Shown: one piece after another, positions 1 through 7,138 of the stretch
Layout: the number at the start of each line of letters is the position of its first letter
How positions within the stretch are numbered: the stretch's first letter is position 1
Assembly (NCBI GenBank): GCA_040391535.1
Contig: JBEBXQ010000101.1
Location: 1-17,816, forward strand
DNA length: 17,816 nt
Origin: JBEBXQ01 sp040391535
GTDB lineage: Bacteria > Bacteroidota > Bacteroidia > Cytophagales > Spirosomataceae
Direction: 5' to 3'
Made by a program: the position numbers and the translations under genes
Notes under the pieces: model-generated
Database searches by the model: none
What the model saw: the letters and a program-made list of their open reading frames with translations, nothing else
Told to the model about the DNA's origin: nothing

Positions 1-219
1 ACACTGCCATCGGTGTTTTCCTATCAGGGATATGATCAGCTGCTATACTTTGGCCGGATGATGTACCGGTATAAGGATAAACTGCCGGAAGGTGTCAGTA
101 AAAAATCAGACTCGAAAGATTTTCTGCTATCCGGATTCGACTATTCCGGAAACTCCCGGGAAAACAAACGCTTTCCTATTCTGAAGAATCAAGAGGGTCA
201 TTGGGCCCAGGTAAATTAA
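1..219 (+). CDS. C-terminal fragment, possibly a periplasmic ligand-binding protein
   Basis: The reading frame is open from the first base of the window to a TAA at 217-219, so only the last 72 residues of a longer protein are present. The fragment has a GYDQLLYFGRMM segment followed by a basic and aromatic tail ending in GHWAQVN. A GYD-plus-helix segment near the C-terminus resembles the end of type I periplasmic-binding-fold (ABC substrate-binding-like) proteins, some of which in Bacteroidota carry LysM domains. This is similarity of style only. A GTG at 13 and an ATG at 58 lie inside the frame, but nothing suggests that either is a true start. The stop lies 8 bp before the hemL start, so the two genes are probably co-transcribed. 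Confidence 0.55.
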   Translation, partial: TLPSVFSYQGYDQLLYFGRMMYRYKDKLPEGVSKKSDSKDFLLSGFDYSGNSRENKRFPILKNQEGHWAQVN

Positions 220-227
220 AAAAAACT

Positions 228-1520
228 ATGAATTTTTCAATAAGCAAAAGCCTTTTTGAAAAGGCCCAGAATTATATACCCGGTGGTGTAAACTCGCCGG
301 TAAGAGCATTTAAAGCGGTAGGCGGTACGCCGGTGTTTATTAAATCGGCCAAAGGTGCCCAGGTATTTGATGAAGATGGCAACGCTTATATTGAACTGAT
401 CAATTCATGGGGCCCTATGGTTTTAGGCCATGCGCATGAACTCATTGAGAAGGCCGTATCTGACGCTATTCAACATTCATTTTCTTTTGGGGCTCCTACC
501 CGTAAAGAAATTGAAATTGCCGAGCTGATCACTCAGATGATCCCTTCAGTAGAAAAAGTACGGATGGTAAACTCGGGTACAGAAGCCACCATGTCGGCAG
601 TTCGTCTTGCCCGGGGATTTACGGGAAGGGATAAATTCATCAAATTTCAGGGATGCTATCATGGGCATGGCGACAGTTTCCTGATCGCCGCCGGAAGCGG
701 GGCAGTCACGTTTGGAACACCGGACAGTCCGGGTGTTACGAAAGGGGTTGCCAATGATACGCTTACGGCTCCCTACAATGATCTGGAGGCTGTTAAAGCT
801 ATATTTGAATCCAATAAGGGACAGATCGCTGCATTGATTTTAGAACCGGTTGCAGGCAATATGGGCTGTGTATTACCAGCTGAAGGATTCCTCGAAGGAT
901 TGAGAGAGCTATGCACAAAGGAAGGCACTCTTTTAATCTTCGATGAAGTAATGACAGGATTCCGTTTGTCAAGTGGCGGTGCACAACAGAAATTTAATGT
1001 TACTCCTGACCTTACCACTCTTGGTAAAATTATCGGTGGTGGTATGCCTGTTGGTGCATATGGCGGCCGGGCTGATATCATGAACTATGTATCCCCTGCC
1101 GGACCGGTATACCAGGCAGGAACCTTGTCCGGTAATCCGATCGCTATGGCAGCAGGCTATGCTATGCTCAGCTATCTGAACGAGCATCCGGAAGTTTATA
1201 CTACGCTTGACAACATTGGTAACAAAATTGTGAGCGGAATAAGGAATTCAACATCCAGACTCGGACTTAACCTCACCGTTAATCATCTGGGTTCGATGTA
1301 TACGCTATTCTTCACTGATCAGCCGGTTACAGATTTCGATAGTGCCAAAACTTCTGATCTGAAGTTATTCGGCAGGTATTTTCAGGCCATGCTGAACAGA
1401 GGAATTTATCTGGCACCGTCTCAGTTTGAAAGTTTGTTTCTGTCGACAGCCCTTACGGATGAATACATCCAAAGGGTCATCGAAGCAAATGAAGAATCAC
1501 TGATGGAAATTTTGTCCTGA
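228..1520 (+). CDS. hemL: Glutamate-1-semialdehyde 2,1-aminomutase (GSA aminotransferase)
   Basis: This PLP enzyme converts glutamate-1-semialdehyde to 5-aminolevulinate, the last step of the C5 route into heme and other tetrapyrroles, in the cytosol. The 430 residues match the usual family length. Visible family signatures are the N-terminal YIPGGVNSPVRAFK, the substrate and PLP segments NSGTEATM and CYHGHGDS, FDEVMTGFR (D239 should contact the pyridine nitrogen), and LGKIIGGGMPVGAYGG, in which K267 forms the Schiff base. I chose ATG 228 because homologues begin close to the SLFEKAQ segment. A TTG at 201 would add nine residues and overlap the upstream gene. The leader is an A-rich run without a Shine-Dalgarno sequence, as is common in Bacteroidota. 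The gene ends 21 bp before a strong terminator. Confidence 0.97.
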   Translation: MNFSISKSLFEKAQNYIPGGVNSPVRAFKAVGGTPVFIKSAKGAQVFDEDGNAYIELINSWGPMVLGHAHELIEKAVSDAIQHSFSFGAPTRKEIEIAELITQMIPSVEKVRMVNSGTEATMSAVRLARGFTGRDKFIKFQGCYHGHGDSFLIAAGSGAVTFGTPDSPGVTKGVANDTLTAPYNDLEAVKAIFESNKGQIAALILEPVAGNMGCVLPAEGFLEGLRELCTKEGTLLIFDEVMTGFRLSSGGAQQKFNVTPDLTTLGKIIGGGMPVGAYGGRADIMNYVSPAGPVYQAGTLSGNPIAMAAGYAMLSYLNEHPEVYTTLDNIGNKIVSGIRNSTSRLGLNLTVNHLGSMYTLFFTDQPVTDFDSAKTSDLKLFGRYFQAMLNRGIYLAPSQFESLFLSTALTDEYIQRVIEANEESLMEILS

Positions 1521-1541
1521 CATTCAGGGAAATGGATCATT

Positions 1542-1580
1542 AACAGAGGCTGGTTCATCGGAACCAGCCTCTGTTTTGTT
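1542..1580 (+). terminator. Rho-independent terminator of hemL
   Basis: A perfect 15-bp stem (1542-1556 pairs with 1561-1575) closes a 4-base ATCG loop and is followed by a T-rich run. It lies just after the hemL stop and should end the hemL transcript. Confidence 0.9.
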
Positions 1581-1823
1581 TAACCCTATCACATCACTTA
1601 TAATGTCAGAAAGTACACAATTAATACTATACTTCAATAGTACATTTCTACATTTTAAACGTATACTAACTAAGCCAATGCAAATTGTATATCAGCCCCC
1701 CTCTCTCTATCCTGAAAGATCTTCTTACTTAACGATCTGAAAACTTACGAAGTTGCGGATATATGGGATTACAGGCCTGATATATCCGCAGTTTTTATAT
1801 CTGTCCGGTTTATACCTATGCCG
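1581..1823. other. Gene-free stretch between hemL and marC
   Basis: After the hemL terminator the sequence is AT-rich (about 1600-1690), then has a C/T-rich run near 1697-1710, then a hairpin at 1754-1790. No ORF of plausible composition was found on either strand. It lies between two genes whose 3' ends face it, so no promoter is expected for the annotated neighbours. The only structured element is the hairpin. Confidence 0.6.
1754..1796 (+). terminator. Terminator-like hairpin between convergent hemL and marC
   Basis: A perfect 11-bp stem (1754-1764 with 1780-1790) encloses a 15-base loop, which itself holds the 8-bp palindrome CAGGCCTG (1772-1779). On the plus strand the stem is followed at once by GTTTTTATAT, the layout of a rho-independent terminator. 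On the minus strand, where marC would need it, no U-run directly follows. It may be a backup for hemL, a weak bidirectional terminator, or the end of an unannotated small RNA. Confidence 0.55.
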
Positions 1824-2393
1824 TCAAACCATCAGATTTGTTTTAAACAATTTAATAGCGATGGCAATCAGAATAATACCGAATACCTTCCGGAGCGCAT
1901 CTGTTCCTGCCGGACCGAGTATTTTCTCAATCTTTGCGGAAGATTTCAGAACACAGAAAACCAGGATAAGATTTATCAGAATCCCGATCAGAATATTTGC
2001 GGTTTCATAAGCTGAACGCAATGAAATAAGGGTTGTCAATGTCCCAGCTCCGGCGATTAGCGGAAAAGCTATCGGTACAATAGAAGCAGAGCCTGTCTGT
2101 GTTTCTCCGTGGTGAAATATACTACGCCCCAGAATCATTTCCATACCTAACAAAAACAGTATAATAGCACCGGCTACTGCAAAAGAAGCCACATCTACTC
2201 CAAAAAGATGCAGAATTCTTTCGCCTACAAACAAAAAACCGATCATCAGAACACCTGCCACAATTGTTGCCTTCCCTGATTGAATATGCCCGGTCTTCTT
2301 TCGCAGATCCACAATCAAAGGAACTGAACCAATGATGTCAATCACCGAGAACAGAATCAGCGTAACAGAAATAATCTCTTTTGTATTGAACAT
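1824..2393 (-). CDS. MarC-family integral membrane protein
   Basis: This is a 189-residue inner-membrane protein with six hydrophobic segments at about residues 8-28, 42-62, 68-88, 104-126, 132-150 and 166-184. Family hallmarks are a D-x-x-G-S-x-P motif in the first segment (DIIGSVPLI), the VPIAFPLIAGAGTLTTLISL stretch around residues 106-125, and a C-terminal G-x-x-G...LRKVFGIILIAIAI segment. MarC proteins (formerly UPF0056/NAAT) were once linked to multiple antibiotic resistance, but that role was not upheld and the substrate is unknown. The gene starts 14 bp after the aminotransferase stop, so it is the last gene of the aroQ operon. Nothing in it indicates a shared function with that operon. 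Confidence 0.9.
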   Translation of the reverse strand: MFNTKEIISVTLILFSVIDIIGSVPLIVDLRKKTGHIQSGKATIVAGVLMIGFLFVGERILHLFGVDVASFAVAGAIILFLLGMEMILGRSIFHHGETQTGSASIVPIAFPLIAGAGTLTTLISLRSAYETANILIGILINLILVFCVLKSSAKIEKILGPAGTDALRKVFGIILIAIAIKLFKTNLMV

Positions 2394-2407
2394 AATAGCC
2401 GTTTATT

Positions 2408-3478
2408 CTATCCGGAAACAGGTCTCCGGTAATATTGATCAAGGGCATTCATCAAAGCTGTCTTCTCGCGATCCTCAATAGCCGGAAAGTTAGCTATTCT
2501 CAATGAATTGTCTTTCCATTCTCCATACCCATTACCTATGACAATATTTTCCCCGGAAAGAAATTTCCTGATTCCGGCTGTGTTTTCAGCATGGTCGGTA
2601 ACAAACGGAATGACAGTTCTTGAACGAATCTGAGGATTTTCAGTGAGAGGATTTATTTTTCTGTCTTCAAAATAAGAAAACCATTTTTCCGCAGACACTG
2701 TCGTTGCTTTATCGGTTTCATCAATACGGTCAACCTTCTCAAATAATCTGCCCAACAGATAAATTCCCAGCGTATTGGGCGTGTAAGGCGTCTGTCGTTT
2801 TCTGAAATTAGACGCAATAAACAGGAGGCTGTTATAATATGAACTATCGTTGACCTCCTGAGCGATATGCATCGCGTTTGGTGACACCACCATAATCCCC
2901 ATCCCGGGTGGCATACCAAAACATTTCTGCACCGACGCGAACCATACATCAGCCGCTTCCCAATCCAGCCACACTCCCCCCATCGATGAAGTTGCATCTA
3001 CGGTAATCATTCCTTTGAATTCCTTTCTGATCGCCCGCATCACCGGCACCGGAATTTCCGTACCGTTGGATGTTTCATTATGGGTCAGACAAAGCAGATC
3101 ATAGCTGGCATGATTATCAGGCAATACCGGAATTTCATTCAGGCCAAAAGACAATCCGCCGGCCTCCCGGATTCTTCCGGTATATTCAAACCATTTCTCT
3201 CCGAAAGCCCCGTTATAAAGATGCAGGCTTTTTTCTCTGATCAGTGACTGGGCAATAATTTCCCAGCATTCCGTAGCGGATGAAACCATAAAAACCTCAT
3301 AATCATCCGGTATCATCAACTTCTCCTTCATCCTGGTAATAGTGGCGGACAACATATCCATAAAGACTCCTGAACGATGATTCATTCCCAGAATACCTGA
3401 ATCCATAGCCTCTGCCATCCAGACCTTTACCTGAGGATATATCTTTGACGGACCCGGATAAAAATTGAGCGTTGTCAT
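2408..3478 (-). CDS. Class V PLP aminotransferase, SerC-like
   Basis: This is a fold-type I PLP enzyme of the class V aminotransferase superfamily, 356 residues from the ATG at 3478. Visible features are the N-terminal FYPGPSKIYPQV, NHRS at 33-36, THNETSNGTE at 132-141 (a SerC-like NET motif), D161 in ITVDATSS as the likely pyridine-nitrogen contact, and K185 in SVQKCFGMPPG as the likely Schiff-base lysine. The closest enzyme I recognise is phosphoserine aminotransferase, but the N-terminus differs from the usual SerC opening (NFNAGPS-like). Alanine-glyoxylate or other small-substrate activity cannot be excluded. I preferred ATG 3478 because a longer frame from 3553 would overlap aroQ and add 25 residues of unlikely composition. 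The gap after aroQ is 5 bp, so the two are almost certainly co-transcribed. Confidence 0.88.
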   Translation of the reverse strand: MTTLNFYPGPSKIYPQVKVWMAEAMDSGILGMNHRSGVFMDMLSATITRMKEKLMIPDDYEVFMVSSATECWEIIAQSLIREKSLHLYNGAFGEKWFEYTGRIREAGGLSFGLNEIPVLPDNHASYDLLCLTHNETSNGTEIPVPVMRAIRKEFKGMITVDATSSMGGVWLDWEAADVWFASVQKCFGMPPGMGIMVVSPNAMHIAQEVNDSSYYNSLLFIASNFRKRQTPYTPNTLGIYLLGRLFEKVDRIDETDKATTVSAEKWFSYFEDRKINPLTENPQIRSRTVIPFVTDHAENTAGIRKFLSGENIVIGNGYGEWKDNSLRIANFPAIEDREKTALMNALDQYYRRPVSG

Positions 3479-3483
3479 TGCCT

Positions 3484-3903
3484 TTAATCTAACAGATAGC
3501 GAACCGCCAGCTCGTAGCCTTTGAGGCCCAGACCACAGATCATCCCTTTGCATCGGCTTGTAAGATAGCTATGGTGCCTGAAAGCTTCACGGGCGTGAAT
3601 ATTTGAAATATGCACTTCCACAGCCGCAGCAGGAACAGACGACAGCGCATCGGCCAGTGCTACCGAGGTATGGGTCAACCCTCCTGCATTAATCACAATT
3701 CCATCAAACTCAAAACCGGTTTCATGGATCTTGTCAATAATATACCCTTCGTGATTGGACTGGTAATAGTACAGCTCAACAGCAGCAAATTGCTCTTTCA
3801 AGGCCGCAAAATACTGCTCAAAAGACTGGCTGCCATAAATACCGGGTTCCCTTTTTCCAAGCAGATTCAGATTGGGGCCGTTAATGATAATAATTTTTTT
3901 CAT
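3484..3903 (-). CDS. aroQ: Type II 3-dehydroquinate dehydratase
   Basis: This enzyme removes water from 3-dehydroquinate to give 3-dehydroshikimate, step three of the shikimate pathway. The 139 residues match the type II family, which forms dodecamers. It shows NGPNLNLLGKREPGIYG with the likely catalytic R18 and Y23, the INAGGLTHTSVAL segment (N72), VEVHISN with E96 and H98, and R109 in the AREAFRHHSYL region. I chose ATG 3903 because MKKIIIINGPNLNLLG is the typical family start. An upstream in-frame ATG at 3978 would add 25 unrelated residues. It is the first gene of a minus-strand operon with the aminotransferase and marC, and is divergent from xerD. From memory, aroQ next to xerD is common in Bacteroidota. 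Confidence 0.96.
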   Translation of the reverse strand: MKKIIIINGPNLNLLGKREPGIYGSQSFEQYFAALKEQFAAVELYYYQSNHEGYIIDKIHETGFEFDGIVINAGGLTHTSVALADALSSVPAAAVEVHISNIHAREAFRHHSYLTSRCKGMICGLGLKGYELAVRYLLD

Positions 3904-4063
3904 CCTTGAAAAATAGTAAACTACTGATGATAAAAGCCTTGTCAGCTCCGGAAATTGAATATCCGTGCGATTTAACAAAGTTTACTGCTAAGTACGTAAA
4001 TTGCAGGTAGCAATTCAATAAACCGGGTTAGCAAACTTAAAAATTTGTAGAGAAAGCAACATC

Positions 4064-4960
4064 ATGTGGGAGTCTTATTTACGTCATTTCAAAAACTATC
4101 TGAGGCTCGAAAAGTCACTATCTGAAAATACGGTTATTGCGTATATGCAGGACTTGGACAAACTGGCTATGTATTGCCGCATGCAACCCCAAATGTTAAC
4201 GCCAGTGGTGCTTACCGAAAAGAATATACAGGAGTTCCTGAAATACATGAATGATCTGGGTCTGGCACCACATTCTCAGGCGCGCCTGTTATCAGGAATC
4301 AAGGCTTTTTTCAGGTATCTTCAGCTGGAAAATATCATCAGTGACGATCCGACAGAACTGGTTGAAGCTCCCAGGTTACCCCGGAAACTACCGGAAGTAT
4401 TGAGTTTTCCCGAAATAGAGCAAATGATGGAAAATATTGATCATTCCACACCGGAAGGGATGCGTAACCGGGCTATGCTGGAAGTGCTGTACAGTTGTGG
4501 CCTGCGGGTTTCCGAGCTGATCAACCTTCAGATCAGCCATTGTTTTTTTGATATCGGATTTATCAGGGTTACCGGAAAAGGGAACAAGATGAGGCTGGTG
4601 CCCATTGGTCGGGATGCGATAAAATATACCCGTATTTACCTGGAGGAAATCCGTACGCATCTTTCAGCAGATGCCGCCAGTGAGGATATTGTGTTTTTAA
4701 ATCAGAGGGGGAAAGGGTTGTCCCGTGTAATGATTTTTCTGATTATTAAAGATATTGCTGAAAAGACCGGTATTACCAAAAACATCAGTCCGCATACCTT
4801 CAGGCATTCCTTTGCAACACATCTCATTGAAGGCGGGGCTGATCTTCGGGCAGTACAGGAAATGCTCGGGCACGAATCCATTACCACTACCGAAATTTAC
4901 ACCCACCTCGACCGCGAATATTTAAAGCAGATTATTACAGAATTTCATCCCCGTTCCTGA
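4064..4960 (+). CDS. xerD: Site-specific tyrosine recombinase XerD
   Basis: XerD works with XerC at the dif site to resolve chromosome dimers before cell division. The protein has 298 residues, the length of E. coli XerD. The catalytic residues stand at R148 (CGLRVSEL), K172 (GKGNKMR), H244 and R247 (SPHTFRHSFATH), H270 (LGHESI) and the nucleophile Y279 (IYTH), which is the same numbering as the E. coli enzyme. Residues 1-100 form the SAM-like core-binding domain and 110-298 the catalytic domain. It could be a XerC or another Xer-like paralogue, but length and residue positions favour XerD. The stop codon lies 2 bp from that of the convergent hotdog gene, leaving no room for a separate terminator. 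Confidence 0.94.
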   Translation: MWESYLRHFKNYLRLEKSLSENTVIAYMQDLDKLAMYCRMQPQMLTPVVLTEKNIQEFLKYMNDLGLAPHSQARLLSGIKAFFRYLQLENIISDDPTELVEAPRLPRKLPEVLSFPEIEQMMENIDHSTPEGMRNRAMLEVLYSCGLRVSELINLQISHCFFDIGFIRVTGKGNKMRLVPIGRDAIKYTRIYLEEIRTHLSADAASEDIVFLNQRGKGLSRVMIFLIIKDIAEKTGITKNISPHTFRHSFATHLIEGGADLRAVQEMLGHESITTTEIYTHLDREYLKQIITEFHPRS

Positions 4961-4962
4961 TA

Positions 4963-5466
4963 TCAGCGTCGTTTAGGAGTCCAGGCCCACAGTGCTTCTA
5001 CCAGTATCGGTTCTTTATCTTCAATATCCGTCACCACTACTTTTACCAGCGTCTCTCCTTTTTCGGTACTTCTGATATGCCGGATCTGTTCTTCTGTGAG
5101 TTCAGCGACCGCCTTCATATCGCCCTTGGAACGCTTCACAAAATCCGTTTTGAGTGACTTAATAACCGGGACCGACTCTTCTCCCACATTCATACCCACC
5201 ACCAGTCCGGTGGCGGTTTCAGCAAGTAACATCATAGCAGCAGCATGGACCTGTCCGATATGGTTTCTGGTTTTCTTCTTATTCGCCAGATGAACAATAA
5301 CCTGCCGTTCAGTGAGTGCCTCGAAACGAATACCGGAAGTCCCGACATACCTGATCATATTCCCGATTGCATAGGATAGCATCGACATGCGTATAGGTTT
5401 GGGCAGTTCCATAAAACGCGCCACAGTCCGCTGTAATGAGTTTGTAAAAGGCTGGTTCCCTGTCAT
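4963..5466 (-). CDS. Hotdog-fold protein, DUF4442/PaaI-thioesterase-like
   Basis: The signature is an N-H-I-G-x-V-H-A-A-A...L-x-x-E-T-A-T-G segment in the middle of the protein, as in PaaI-type and DUF4442 hotdog proteins, in which the helix acid (the E of LLAETATG) usually acts in acyl-CoA thioester hydrolysis. The next segment, SVPVIKSLKTDFVKRSKGD, fits the following strands of the fold. Substrate unknown. I prefer ATG 5466 (167 residues) because a good promoter ends at 5493, so that start leaves a leader of about 20 bases. ATG 5484 would add MIILLA and make the mRNA nearly leaderless. Both are possible. The gene is divergent from hemE and convergent with xerD. Confidence 0.85.
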   Translation of the reverse strand: MTGNQPFTNSLQRTVARFMELPKPIRMSMLSYAIGNMIRYVGTSGIRFEALTERQVIVHLANKKKTRNHIGQVHAAAMMLLAETATGLVVGMNVGEESVPVIKSLKTDFVKRSKGDMKAVAELTEEQIRHIRSTEKGETLVKVVVTDIEDKEPILVEALWAWTPKRR

Positions 5467-5492
5467 GGCAAGCAAAATAATCATTCCTGTCT

Positions 5493-5520
5493 CAAACTTA
5501 CATAAAATTATTTAATACAA
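5493..5520 (-). promoter_or_regulatory. Bacteroidota-type promoter of the hotdog-fold gene
   Basis: Read on the minus strand there is TTG (5520-5518), a 17-base spacer, then TAAGTTTG (5500-5493). This fits the TTG-N17-23-TAnnTTTG consensus known for the primary sigma factor of Flavobacterium and relatives. A transcript start near 5487 is expected. Confidence 0.6.
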
Positions 5521-5544
5521 GCCACACCCTTCACGGTTGTTGCT

Positions 5545-5552
5545 TACCTTTG
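5545..5552 (+). promoter_or_regulatory. -7 box of hemE, almost touching the start codon
   Basis: TACCTTTG matches the TAnnTTTG -7 consensus and ends only 4 bases before the hemE ATG. No TTG stands at the expected 17-23 base distance upstream. If the box is used, the mRNA would be leaderless or nearly so. Confidence 0.45.
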
Positions 5553-5556
5553 CGGT

Positions 5557-6594
5557 ATGAAATTACAAAACGACCTATTGCTCAGAGCCGCAAACGCGGA
5601 AAACGTTGAGCGCACTCCTGTGTGGGTAATGAGACAGGCCGGCAGGATTCTTCCTGAGTACCGTGCCGTTCGTGAACAAGCCGGTAGTTTTATAAAGCTG
5701 GCCACTACTCCTGAACTGGCTGCTGAAGTAACTATTCAGCCTGTCGATATATTAGATGTGGATGCTGCCATTATTTTTTCGGATATTCTCGTGATACCGG
5801 AAGCGATGGGCCTTCCCTATGAAATGATTGAAAAGAAAGGACCTTACTTTCCTGAAACGATACGAAACAGTAAAGAGCTGGAGAAGGTAAGATTGGCTGT
5901 TCCGGAAGAAAGCCTCCGTTATGTTACGGATGCCATCCGTATTGTTAAAAATGAGCTGAACGGGCGTGTACCTCTTATTGGTTTTGCAGGTGCGCCGTTT
6001 ACTATTTTCTGTTATATGACGGAGGGCCATGGTTCCAAAACTTTTTCCGTTGCCAAAAAACTGCTGTATTCTGACCCTGAATTTTCTCACGGACTGCTTC
6101 AGAAAATAACCGATAGCACCATCGCCTACCTGAAAGCGCAAATCGCAGCCGGGGCCGACCTTGTACAGCTTTTCGACTCATGGGCCGGTATTCTTTCCCC
6201 TGATCAGTACAGTACTTTCTCATTGCCTTATCTGAAACAGATCTGCGATGCAGTTGATGAGGTTCCCGTAACGGTTTTTGCCAAGGGTGCTTATTTTGCC
6301 AGAAAGGCAATCGGTAAGCTCAACTGCTCAGTAGTGGGGCTGGACTGGAATATGTCGGCTGAAGAATCCAGATTACTGGTTCCTGATAAAACGCTCCAGG
6401 GAAATCTTGATCCCTGTGTGTTGTATGCATCTTATAACGAAATCAGACAGGAGGTAAAGAAAATGCTCGACGCATTCGGTCCGCAACGGTATATTGCTAA
6501 TCTGGGTCACGGTGTTTATCCTGATATGCAACCCGATAAGGTTCGTTGCTTTATTGACAGTATAAAAGAATTTTCGGCAGTTTCTGTTTCCTGA
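5557..6594 (+). CDS. hemE: Uroporphyrinogen decarboxylase
   Basis: HemE removes the four acetate carboxyl groups of uroporphyrinogen III to give coproporphyrinogen III in the cytosol. The 345 residues are the normal length. Visible motifs are PVWVMRQAGRILPEYR (R26 and R30 bind substrate carboxylates), IFSDILVIPEAMG with the essential aspartate at D76, LIGFAGAPFTIF, QLFDSWAG, LQGNLDP, and NLGHGVYPD with the conserved histidine. The start is the ATG at 5557, four bases after a -7-like box. There is no Shine-Dalgarno sequence. The gene leads a two-gene unit with the HAD phosphatase, which starts 1 bp after its stop. It is separated from hemL by about 4 kb of unrelated genes. Confidence 0.97.
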   Translation: MKLQNDLLLRAANAENVERTPVWVMRQAGRILPEYRAVREQAGSFIKLATTPELAAEVTIQPVDILDVDAAIIFSDILVIPEAMGLPYEMIEKKGPYFPETIRNSKELEKVRLAVPEESLRYVTDAIRIVKNELNGRVPLIGFAGAPFTIFCYMTEGHGSKTFSVAKKLLYSDPEFSHGLLQKITDSTIAYLKAQIAAGADLVQLFDSWAGILSPDQYSTFSLPYLKQICDAVDEVPVTVFAKGAYFARKAIGKLNCSVVGLDWNMSAEESRLLVPDKTLQGNLDPCVLYASYNEIRQEVKKMLDAFGPQRYIANLGHGVYPDMQPDKVRCFIDSIKEFSAVSVS

Positions 6595-6595
6595 T

Positions 6596-7138
6596 ATGCC
6601 GGATAAAGAACAAAACCGTTGTGTTTTCCTGGACAGGGATGGTGTCCTTAATGAAGATCTGGGCACCTATCTTTTCCGTCGGGAAGATCTGGTCATTCCT
6701 GAAGGCGTAAAGGAAGCTCTTACCTTATTGAAAGATGCCGGTTATCTCCTGATTGTGATTACCAATCAGGCCGGTATTGCGAAAGGTCTTTATACGCGTG
6801 ATGCCGTTTTCGAAGTTCACCGCCTTATTGAGGAAAATACAGGTGTAAAGTTTGATGGACTGTATTATTCACCTTATCATCAGGACGTAACGCAATCACT
6901 TACCAGAAAACCCGGAACATTAATGCTTGAAAAGGCTATCGCCCGGTACAATATCAGGAAAGAAGAATCATGGATGATCGGTGATCAGATACGGGACATT
7001 AAAGCCGGCAATAATGCAGGATTAAAAACCATTCTGATCGGAAGTAAAGATCCGGAAAAGGAGGCAGGCTATAAAGCTGCTCATTTATTGGAAGCAGCAA
7101 AAATTGTACTTTCTGATACAGCAGAAAGGAGGAATTAA
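6596..7138 (+). CDS. HAD-IIIA phosphatase, GmhB-like
   Basis: This 180-residue HAD-superfamily phosphatase resembles GmhB (D-glycero-D-manno-heptose-1,7-bisphosphate 7-phosphatase, LPS heptose pathway) and the HisB N-terminal domain. Motif I is FLDRDGVLNE (nucleophile D13, acid/base D15), motif II is VITNQ with T57, the motif III lysine is K105 in TRKPG, and motif IV is WMIGDQIRDIKAG with D130 and D134. The GmhB/HisB zinc site normally reads C-P-H...C-x-C-R-K-P. Here the equivalent segments are SPYHQ (92-96) and SLTRKPG (101-107), so all three zinc cysteines are absent. The only cysteine in the protein is C9. Substrate is therefore uncertain. It follows hemE by 1 bp and is presumably translationally coupled to it. 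Confidence 0.85.
   Translation: MPDKEQNRCVFLDRDGVLNEDLGTYLFRREDLVIPEGVKEALTLLKDAGYLLIVITNQAGIAKGLYTRDAVFEVHRLIEENTGVKFDGLYYSPYHQDVTQSLTRKPGTLMLEKAIARYNIRKEESWMIGDQIRDIKAGNNAGLKTILIGSKDPEKEAGYKAAHLLEAAKIVLSDTAERRN

Noticed and set aside
201..227. Upstream TTG start for hemL adding nine residues
   Set aside because: It overlaps the preceding gene and adds residues not typical of the family. ATG 228 fits homologue length.
3610..3909. Plus-strand 99-residue frame across aroQ
   Set aside because: It is antisense to aroQ, whose full set of active-site motifs is visible. Composition looks like a complementary-strand artefact.
4064..4960. xerD as an integrase marking a mobile island
   Set aside because: Length and catalytic-residue positions equal those of the housekeeping XerD. 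No att repeats, cargo or tRNA are nearby.
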